A stretch of DNA of 62,628 nt from contig CAZXLT010000004.1 in the NCBI GenBank assembly GCA_964641545.1, positions 1-62,628 on the forward strand, written 5' to 3'. A model generated the notes under the pieces. That model had not been told where the DNA came from. It was given only the letters and a program-made list of their open reading frames with translations, and did no database searches. A program made the position numbers and the translations under genes. Position 1 is the stretch's first letter. Each line of letters begins with the position of its first letter. Below are positions 33,113 to 39,538 of the stretch, one piece after another. The DNA comes from CAZXLT01 sp964641545 (GTDB lineage Bacteria > Patescibacteriota > Saccharimonadia > Saccharimonadales > AWTP1-31).

Positions 33113-34312
33113 ATGGTGAATAAAGATGTATGCCCTGTTGGGAATGGTGGTGAAGCTGGACTTGCTGTTGCTGCGGACTCCGTGTTAGCGGCCGAACGAG
33201 CTCAGCTTTTTAATTGGTATATTAACGGTGGTTTTCGAGGTTGTCTGTTTAACAAGTTGGCGGCACGGGATGCTAAGCGAGATGATTTTCCTTGGGATGT
33301 TGAGGTATTTAGCGGTGATTTTGACTCCTTGACTACCGGTGATTCGGGAGCATCCTTGATAGAAAGCTTTCGAAGGGTAATTGATGACGAACAGAGTGAT
33401 GCAGCACTTGCCTCATTTGTTTTCCCGGATATTACCGATCCAGTCGACTACGGCCGTCTTTTGAGGTTTTTAACGAGAGAAGCTCCGGACGTTTTTAAGC
33501 TATTCCCTATCGAGGATTGTGAAGTGTTAGAAGTGGATGATGACATCCAAGAGTTTGTGGGAATTCAGTTTAGGATCCGTCTAGGCGCTACGCCTGATGG
33601 AGAGGATATATTCTCATATCCCATGATCTATAGCCCGGATGGCTTCACGACATTCGCGCGACGGTACGACAAGTTTAAAATCACTTTCAATCCTCGAACA
33701 CGTAAGGAGAATCCCGAGACGCCAGACACATACATCGGCGTTGATGATATTAACTTAGGTTTACCTGATTCGCTCTTCGACAGATTGCTCGAGAGAAGTC
33801 TCGAAGTTAACAGAGATGCACATTCGTTCAGTGGCAAACTTCAAGATGGTGAGCAAGGATATAGCAGAGGACTTTTTCGCGCCCATAATGCGTTAGTGTT
33901 GCCGCTGGACGCATGGGAGGCGAGCGATGATGTTTTAGACGACCAAGAAGCGGGTCGAAAGTCTGATCGAGAGTTACCAGCGACGGAATTGGGAGGTCTT
34001 GTCGTCAAGGCGAGTGCGGACACCACGGAAGACGATACCGGCGGTAGCCAGGCTGAATTGGTTCGTGAAGATTCACAATCAACTGCTGCACAACCCGAAA
34101 AAGGTTCTAGAAAGCAAAGGGGAGACGGGGGGTCGGCTGCAAAAAAACCCGCAACAGGCGCGACAGAAGATGGCTATGTACATCAAAAAGGCAAACGCGG
34201 GCATCCTATGACTCAAGTTAAACGCAATCTTGCGCAGCAAGGAAAGCTTAACGCAAAAAAACCCATGTCGCCGGAACAGCGCAAAGCACGAAGAAAGAAG
34301 AGGAAGCGTTAG
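33113..34312 (+). CDS. Unknown 399-aa protein with basic tail
   Basis: No family recognised. The first 280 residues are acidic and folded in appearance (VFPDITDPVDYGRLLRFLTREAP, QFRIRLGATPDGEDIFSYPMI). Residues about 285-350 are acidic, disordered and Ser/Thr-rich. The last 45 are strongly basic (RKARRKKRKR at the end, preceded by KGKRGHPMTQVKRNLAQQ), suggesting RNA or DNA binding. It is followed 1 nt later by the GreA-like gene, so the pair is probably one operon linked to transcription or ribosomes. Confidence 0.6.
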   Translation: MVNKDVCPVGNGGEAGLAVAADSVLAAERAQLFNWYINGGFRGCLFNKLAARDAKRDDFPWDVEVFSGDFDSLTTGDSGASLIESFRRVIDDEQSDAALASFVFPDITDPVDYGRLLRFLTREAPDVFKLFPIEDCEVLEVDDDIQEFVGIQFRIRLGATPDGEDIFSYPMIYSPDGFTTFARRYDKFKITFNPRTRKENPETPDTYIGVDDINLGLPDSLFDRLLERSLEVNRDAHSFSGKLQDGEQGYSRGLFRAHNALVLPLDAWEASDDVLDDQEAGRKSDRELPATELGGLVVKASADTTEDDTGGSQAELVREDSQSTAAQPEKGSRKQRGDGGSAAKKPATGATEDGYVHQKGKRGHPMTQVKRNLAQQGKLNAKKPMSPEQRKARRKKRKR

Positions 34313-34313
34313 C

Positions 34314-34907
34314 ATGGCAGGTAATTTAGAAGAAATGGCATCCTTTCGAGGGACAAATTTTTTACTTTTACCACATGAATTGGCGCTCGTTCATCGTGAC
34401 TATGAAGCTTTGGCTAGGGTGCAGCAACAGCACGGCGAGCTTTTGGGTGAGGCGATGGGTCAATCTTCCGAGACCTATCATGACAATGCACCTGCCGAAG
34501 CAGTTATTGATGCGCAAACTGTGTTGATGAGGCGAGTACAACCACTGCAGAGAATTTTTCGAAACCACACTGTTGTTGACTATCCTGAAGAAGACAGTGC
34601 TCTCGCAGCGCTAGGTAGCACAGTAGAGGTTTCGATTAATTCAGGAGAAGCTTTTGGTGTCCAGATTGTTGGGTATCTTGATAAGTCATTTGATGACGAT
34701 GACATTGAGCAAGCTAACTACGACTCTGCGCTTGGTGTTGCACTGCTCGGCGAAATGGCTGGGGACGTTATCGAAGCAGATATCCATGGCAGCAAACACC
34801 AGCTCGAGATTATTCGGGTTGATCAGCGTCGGGTCGTTCAGCACTACGCACCTTTATTAATCGATAAAGCATTACGGCACCTTGCAGGTCACAAAGTATC
34901 GTGGTAA
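34314..34907 (+). CDS. GreA/GreB-family-like transcription factor
   Basis: A 197-residue protein. The N-terminal half is helical (LALVHRDYEALARVQQQHGELLG) as in the Gre coiled coil. The C-terminal half matches the Gre FKBP-like domain: LGSTVEVSINSGEAFGVQIVG, then SALGVALLGEMAGDVIEADIHGSKHQLEIIRV. Gre factors bind RNA polymerase in the secondary channel and rescue backtracked complexes. It may instead be one of the Gre-like inhibitors, since the tip acidic pair cannot be confirmed. I chose ATG 34314 (GAGGAAG upstream); the frame opens at 34230 inside the previous gene. Confidence 0.65.
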   Translation: MAGNLEEMASFRGTNFLLLPHELALVHRDYEALARVQQQHGELLGEAMGQSSETYHDNAPAEAVIDAQTVLMRRVQPLQRIFRNHTVVDYPEEDSALAALGSTVEVSINSGEAFGVQIVGYLDKSFDDDDIEQANYDSALGVALLGEMAGDVIEADIHGSKHQLEIIRVDQRRVVQHYAPLLIDKALRHLAGHKVSW

Positions 34908-34920
34908 TTAATAGTACGGA

Positions 34921-35331
34921 ATGAAAATTGTAGGTTGTTTTTTAGAGTACGATGGCAAATTTGTTATCTTATTGAGACATAGCCATAAGCCCCGAGGCGG
35001 TACCTGGGGGCTGCCAGCTGGCAAGGTTGAACCTGGTGAGGATGAAAAAACAGCTTTGTTGCGAGAATTGTATGAAGAAACAGGCTATCGGGGCAGTGAG
35101 CGAGAGCTTGAGCACCTTGGCGATTTTACATTTGGCACAGGAAAGCACGCCTACCAATTCTTGTGTTACAGAATCAAACTCTCGCATTCGTTTGATATTG
35201 TCCTGGAAGAATCTGCACACGCTGATTTTCTGTGGGTTTCTGGGCAAGAATGTTATGCAAGGAACGACCTTATTGAAGATCTGCACAGTTTGTTAGAGAA
35301 GCTCGACCTAAATAAGCCATCAAACAAATAG
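34921..35331 (+). CDS. Nudix hydrolase
   Basis: A 136-residue Nudix protein with a perfect box at residues 34-56 (G34, E40, R48-E49, E52-E53, G55). It hydrolyses a nucleoside diphosphate derivative; the WGLPAGKVEPGE start and small size suggest a MutT-like or NDP-sugar substrate, but specificity is unknown. Its 3' end carries a 16-bp segment (35221-35236) repeated just past the stop at 35337-35352. Confidence 0.92.
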   Translation: MKIVGCFLEYDGKFVILLRHSHKPRGGTWGLPAGKVEPGEDEKTALLRELYEETGYRGSERELEHLGDFTFGTGKHAYQFLCYRIKLSHSFDIVLEESAHADFLWVSGQECYARNDLIEDLHSLLEKLDLNKPSNK

Positions 35332-35352
35332 TTGTTGCTGATTTTCTGTGGG
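35221..35352 (+). repeat. Pair of 16-bp direct repeats at the 3' end of the Nudix gene
   Basis: GCTGATTTTCTGTGGG occurs at 35221-35236 inside the gene and again at 35337-35352, five bases after the stop. It looks like a small tail duplication. Confidence 0.6.
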
Positions 35353-35391
35353 CTACTAATCAAAGTCTATAGATGGGCTCTTAGGGGATAG

Positions 35392-35937
35392 CTATACTTT
35401 CCGGGTCTTACGAGCTAAGCGTTTCAAAATATTGCTGTTATTGGACTTTTCTTTCTTGCGACCTTCCCACTCCATAGATTCAAAAACTGCCGTAACGAGT
35501 GCACAAACAGGTTCGTCTACGCATTTAATACCCTGAACTGCCATGTTTATTGGACCAAATTTCATTTTTCGGTTTTCTTGCAATCCACGCAAACTATTTT
35601 CAATATCGGCACGCACTTCGGCCTCACTGTGCCCTTCGTGCTCTACAAGCAGCCCTTTGTTCGTCTTGGGGTCTTGGATCCATCCAATGCCAGCCCAAGC
35701 TTCTTGGTTGCGTTGCATAGTACGCATTTGCGCCATAACAACGTACAGGCGGTCGCCCCAATCACCTACAACGGGTAGGGTCATGTCTTTTTCTTGAACA
35801 ACATCACTGTTTGGCGGCAAAACTGAGCTAAGGTAAATCAAGTTAAAATTTGCCACACCTGCGTTTACTAACGCCTGGTCAAACGCGGATAATTCCGTTG
35901 GACCAACGCCGGTCCCTTTACGAACGCTTATTTTCAT
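35392..35937 (-). CDS. Pyruvoyl-dependent arginine decarboxylase
   Basis: Decarboxylates arginine to agmatine with a self-made pyruvoyl group. The 181-residue precursor has TGVGPTELSAFDQALVNAGVANFNL and the self-cleavage site YLSSVLPP, where S38 should become the pyruvoyl group. The conserved GHSEAEV glutamate region follows. The C-terminus is basic (LKRLARKTRKV), a short extension over the family. No agmatine-using enzyme is in the window. The gene is divergent from the transporter at 36030. Confidence 0.9.
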   Translation of the reverse strand: MKISVRKGTGVGPTELSAFDQALVNAGVANFNLIYLSSVLPPNSDVVQEKDMTLPVVGDWGDRLYVVMAQMRTMQRNQEAWAGIGWIQDPKTNKGLLVEHEGHSEAEVRADIENSLRGLQENRKMKFGPINMAVQGIKCVDEPVCALVTAVFESMEWEGRKKEKSNNSNILKRLARKTRKV

Positions 35938-35991
35938 TTTGATCTTTATTTTATCACTTTCAAGAACAATTTAGCACATTCCAGCATAATT

Positions 35992-36019
35992 TTGCAATTT
36001 CTGCACACGAGCATATGAT
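35992..36019 (+). promoter_or_regulatory. Promoter of the EamA-like transporter
   Basis: TTGCAA (35992-35997), 16-bp spacer, TATGAT (36014-36019), 10 nt to ATG 36030. The in-frame ATG at 36015 is part of the -10 and cannot be the start if this promoter is used. Confidence 0.65.
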
Positions 36020-36029
36020 ACATACCAGT

Positions 36030-36935
36030 ATGTCCTGGTTTTATCTTGCGCTTCTGGCTCCACTCATATTCGCGATTGTTAATCTTATCGACGATAACTT
36101 ACTCAAATCAATGTACAAGGGGCCTTACGTCGCAACAATGATATCTGGTCTGTTTGGAGCGCTTCCGTTGCTTAGTTTGCTTTTTATCAACTGGCAGCCA
36201 ATAGGTCCTGGCAATACCCTTCGAATGGTAGTTGCGGGTTTTCTGACGACTTTATATTACTTTTTCTATTTCAAAGCACTGGGTGTTGAATCGCCGTCTG
36301 TTGTTATCGCTTTATTGGCACTTATCCCGGCTACACTACCCATGCTCTCTGCGGTTTTTTTAAACGAGCGATTAAGCGCACAGCAAGTAGCGGGTTTAAT
36401 AATTCTTCTTACCGCCTCTTTTCTCATGTCGGCATCCTTTGATGAGTTCAAAAAGCCCAAGTTTTCAAAAGCGCTTCCCGCGATTCTCACCATAGTAGCC
36501 CTTGTAAATGTTATTTCTCTGCTCACTAAACAGGTGTATAACCAAGTGGATTTCTTCCCTGCATATATGATGTTTACCGCTGGGGTAGGCTTAGGTGGAG
36601 TGTACTTCATGCTTATTATTGGTTTGACTAAACATCAACACGATCTATCCGTGTTTCAGCGACGTCTTCGTCACATAGTGCCAGTTTTTATAGCCGTAGA
36701 ACTGATTGGAATTTTGGCTGAGTATGTGTCAAATCTGGCTGTTAGTAGAGGACCTGTTTCGCTTGTTCGTGTAATCGAAGGCGTTCAACCAATGTATGTT
36801 CTCCTTATTGCTTTAGCTCTTGCACCGTTTTGGCCAAGACATTTTCGTGAAGCATTCGAAGGGCGTATTACATTTAAATTTTTCCTTATCCTCGTAACGA
36901 TCGGTGGGCTAGCACTTGTCCAGTCGGCTGGTTAG
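36030..36935 (+). CDS. EamA/DMT-type transporter, ten membrane helices
   Basis: A 301-residue inner-membrane protein with ten predicted helices in two five-helix halves, as in drug/metabolite transporters. The first begins FYLALLAPLIFAIVNLIDD and the fourth contains FFYFKALGVESPSVVIALLALIP, a typical EamA turn. The second half has YVSNLAVSRGPVSLVRVIEGVQP. The substrate is unknown. The start was set by the promoter, which removes five residues from the longest frame. Confidence 0.85.
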   Translation: MSWFYLALLAPLIFAIVNLIDDNLLKSMYKGPYVATMISGLFGALPLLSLLFINWQPIGPGNTLRMVVAGFLTTLYYFFYFKALGVESPSVVIALLALIPATLPMLSAVFLNERLSAQQVAGLIILLTASFLMSASFDEFKKPKFSKALPAILTIVALVNVISLLTKQVYNQVDFFPAYMMFTAGVGLGGVYFMLIIGLTKHQHDLSVFQRRLRHIVPVFIAVELIGILAEYVSNLAVSRGPVSLVRVIEGVQPMYVLLIALALAPFWPRHFREAFEGRITFKFFLILVTIGGLALVQSAG

Positions 36936-36982
36936 TCTTATACACATGGCATGTATACTAATTGTGTTAATCTGGAATAAAA

Positions 36983-38287
36983 ATGCGCGTACTATTTGTT
37001 TCCCATGATTTGCTAGCAGGCTACCTTGCGGTACATATCAAAAACGAAGGCCACGATGTTAAACTTTTTATCGAGGATAAAAAAAGACGTGACAACTTGG
37101 ATGGTCTGGTAGAAAAAACCAACAATTGGAAAAAAGAATTAAAGTGGGTCGGTAAAGACGGGTTAATCATTTTTGATTATGTTGGTTTTGGAAAAGATCA
37201 AGACATGTTACGAAAGCAAGGCTATAAGGTTTTTGGGGGTTGCGAGGCGGGGGATATGCTTGAGAATGACCGAAAGTATGGTCAAGAAATTTTCCGTAAA
37301 GCCGGCATGAATATTTACGAGACCGAAAAATTTTACTCGCTTGAACAGGCAGAAGTCTTTATAAAAAATAATGAAGGTCCGTGGGTGATCAAACAGAATG
37401 AAAACGCTGATAAAAGTTTTAATTTTGTTGGCAATTATTACGATGGACGCGATGTTCTTAGGCTTCTTAAGATGTACGACAAGACACTCCCAAAGAAAGA
37501 GATGTATCCGTTCTATCTGCAAAAAAAGGCTGAAGGGATTGAGATTGCGTGCTGTAGGTACTTTAATGGTCACGATTGGGTCGGACCTATTGAGTTGAGC
37601 GTAGAGCACAAGAAGTTCTTCCCAGGGGATCTGGGGCCTACAACAGGTGAGATGGGCACGTTAACGCAGTACACGGATAATGAGAAAAATAAACTTTTTC
37701 AAAACACATTATTAAAAATGACAGATTACTTACGGTCGATTAATTATCGGGGTGTGTTTGATATTAACTCTATAGTTGATGAAGATAACGTATATCCCCT
37801 CGAAGCGACAGCGCGGTTTGGTAATCCTATCTGCCACTTGCAAAGTGACTTTTACTACAACAAATGGACCGAATACTTGTATGCAGTAGCGTCTGGGCAA
37901 AAATATGACCTAAAGTGGAGAAAAGGGTTCGGCATAGTGCTGTTTTTGGTTGTCCCCCCGTTCCCGTATACCCAGGATTTAAATAGCCACAGGCCCAAAG
38001 GTACTCACATATATTTTGACGATGTTAGTGAAGAAGAGATGGAGCATATCCATTTTGAAGATGTTAGTGTTCGTCATCTCGGAGGTGAAAAAGAGTACTA
38101 TATTTCAGACAATAGAGGTTATGTATTATACGTTACGGGTACGGCACCAACAGTTCAGCAGGCGCAAGACAAGGTTCATAAACTTGCGGGCAAAATATTT
38201 ATCCCGAAAGTTATGTATAGGCATGATATTGGCACAAAATACATACGTTCAGACCATGAGGCATTAAAGAAGTGGGGTTATTTGTAG
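36983..38287 (+). CDS. PurD-like ATP-grasp ligase
   Basis: A 434-residue ATP-grasp enzyme related to glycinamide ribonucleotide synthetase. It has an N-terminal Rossmann-like domain (MRVLFVSHDLLAGYLAVHI), an ATP-grasp core (GPWVIKQNENAD), the FFPGDLGPTTGEMGT loop aligned with PurD's GDxGPxTGGMG, and the metal/ATP end VYPLEATARFGNP. The usual catalytic context is altered in places. No other purine-pathway gene is present here, so it may ligate an amino acid to a different acceptor. A TATACT about 23 nt upstream is a possible -10. Confidence 0.75.
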   Translation: MRVLFVSHDLLAGYLAVHIKNEGHDVKLFIEDKKRRDNLDGLVEKTNNWKKELKWVGKDGLIIFDYVGFGKDQDMLRKQGYKVFGGCEAGDMLENDRKYGQEIFRKAGMNIYETEKFYSLEQAEVFIKNNEGPWVIKQNENADKSFNFVGNYYDGRDVLRLLKMYDKTLPKKEMYPFYLQKKAEGIEIACCRYFNGHDWVGPIELSVEHKKFFPGDLGPTTGEMGTLTQYTDNEKNKLFQNTLLKMTDYLRSINYRGVFDINSIVDEDNVYPLEATARFGNPICHLQSDFYYNKWTEYLYAVASGQKYDLKWRKGFGIVLFLVVPPFPYTQDLNSHRPKGTHIYFDDVSEEEMEHIHFEDVSVRHLGGEKEYYISDNRGYVLYVTGTAPTVQQAQDKVHKLAGKIFIPKVMYRHDIGTKYIRSDHEALKKWGYL

Positions 38288-38309
38288 ATGTTTAAGCAAA
38301 AGAGGCATT

Positions 38310-38338
38310 GACAACCAAATTTTCAAGCGTTACTGTTG
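38310..38338 (+). promoter_or_regulatory. Promoter of the 7TM-sensor/histidine-kinase cassette
   Basis: TTGACA (about 38310-38315), 17-bp spacer, TACTGT, then 12 nt to ATG 38349. The leader would be about five nt. Confidence 0.6.
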
Positions 38339-38348
38339 GTCTGACACT

Positions 38349-39176
38349 ATGAAGACAAAAGAAAACTCCTCCAGACTGCGGAATCTCGTCCTGTTTGCAT
38401 ACGGTGCATATCTAGTTGCCTGGGTAGCCCTCCAGTTTACAACAGAGCCAGATAGCAGTGTGCGTGAGTTATGGGCCGACACATATGGTGTGGTTGCATT
38501 AATAGGTGCCGTTGGGGGTCTAGGTTTTGCAAAAAAATGGGGAGGGCTTAAAAGCTCTTTAGGCAAAGCAATTACATTCCTAAGCATAGGGTTATGCGCA
38601 CAAGTCTTCGGTCAGATTGTATATACGTATTACTTCTACGCACAAAATGTAGAAGCACCATACCCCTCAATTGGTGACATTGGTTTCTTTGGCAGCATTC
38701 CATTCTATATTTTGGGTGCATGGTTTTTGGCAAAAACAATAGGATTTAGATTTTCTTTACGACAAACATCCGCGAAGCTACTCAGTTTTATAGTGCCTGC
38801 CATTGTACTGGCGCTGACCTACAAAACATTCTTAGATGATTATGTGTTCGCAGATACAGACAAGCTTGTAGTATTCTTGGACTTCGGTTATCCACTAGGA
38901 CAGGCAGTTTTCGTATCCATTGCATTGCTAGCATATCTAGTTTCGCGGAAGTTACTTGGCGGAACAATGCGCAACAAAGTACTGATTATCTTGCTTGGAT
39001 TAGCCGTGCAATACGCTGCTGACTTTAACTTCTTGCACCAAACGATACAAGAATCATGGCAAAATGGTGGTTATGGTGACATGCTCTATATGACAGCATA
39101 CCTATTGGTGTCCCTTGGCTTAATTAGCTTGGGACACTTTGAGCTGGGCACTACAGAGGCCAAGGAGGCGGAGTAA
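38349..39176 (+). CDS. Seven-helix membrane protein, MASE-like sensor
   Basis: A 275-residue protein with about seven to eight membrane helices. The motif EAPYPSIGDIGFFGSIPFYILG resembles the PYPSxADxxY segment of seven-helix sensor modules found at the N-terminus of some diguanylate cyclases. A late YAADFNFLHQ-to-YGDMLYMTAYLLVSLGLISLG region completes that pattern. Here it stands alone, with no GGDEF or kinase domain. The stop overlaps the next ATG by one base (TAATG) and the histidine kinase follows, so it may serve the kinase as a detached sensor. Confidence 0.65.
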   Translation: MKTKENSSRLRNLVLFAYGAYLVAWVALQFTTEPDSSVRELWADTYGVVALIGAVGGLGFAKKWGGLKSSLGKAITFLSIGLCAQVFGQIVYTYYFYAQNVEAPYPSIGDIGFFGSIPFYILGAWFLAKTIGFRFSLRQTSAKLLSFIVPAIVLALTYKTFLDDYVFADTDKLVVFLDFGYPLGQAVFVSIALLAYLVSRKLLGGTMRNKVLIILLGLAVQYAADFNFLHQTIQESWQNGGYGDMLYMTAYLLVSLGLISLGHFELGTTEAKEAE

Positions 39177-39454
39177 TGGATGTTTATGGGCAGATCGCTG
39201 CCAAAATTATCGAGCAACAAGAGGGAATCATCGGCCCGGTCGCGATAGAACAAGCTAAAACCGTTTCTGGGCTCAAAATCGACTGGGCTAAAAAGCAGGT
39301 CACTGTCAGCGGTGACGAGGCTGCTGTTATTGACAAACTGGTTTCCAAGTATAAGGAGTTGTTCGGACAAATCTCGGTTGAAGTCTGCAAAGAAGCAGCC
39401 AGCAAGTTTGCGAGCCAGTTAACTGGCGAAAAATTACCAAAATCTCTCAAGTAA
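39176..39454 (+). CDS. Small soluble protein, 92 aa, between sensor and kinase
   Basis: Unknown family. Predicted helix-strand-strand-helix (YGQIAAKIIEQQEGIIGPVAIEQA, GLKIDWAKKQVTVSG, AVIDKLVSKYKELFGQISVEV). Translationally coupled to the membrane sensor through TAATG. Its position between sensor and kinase suggests an adaptor. That is inference only. Confidence 0.7.
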   Translation: MDVYGQIAAKIIEQQEGIIGPVAIEQAKTVSGLKIDWAKKQVTVSGDEAAVIDKLVSKYKELFGQISVEVCKEAASKFASQLTGEKLPKSLK

Positions 39455-39538
39455 TTTTATAGTTACGTAATCTTTAAAATCAGCTCGGTTGAATGGGCTG
39501 ATTTTGCTATAGTATTAGGGAAATAAGCATAAGCATCC

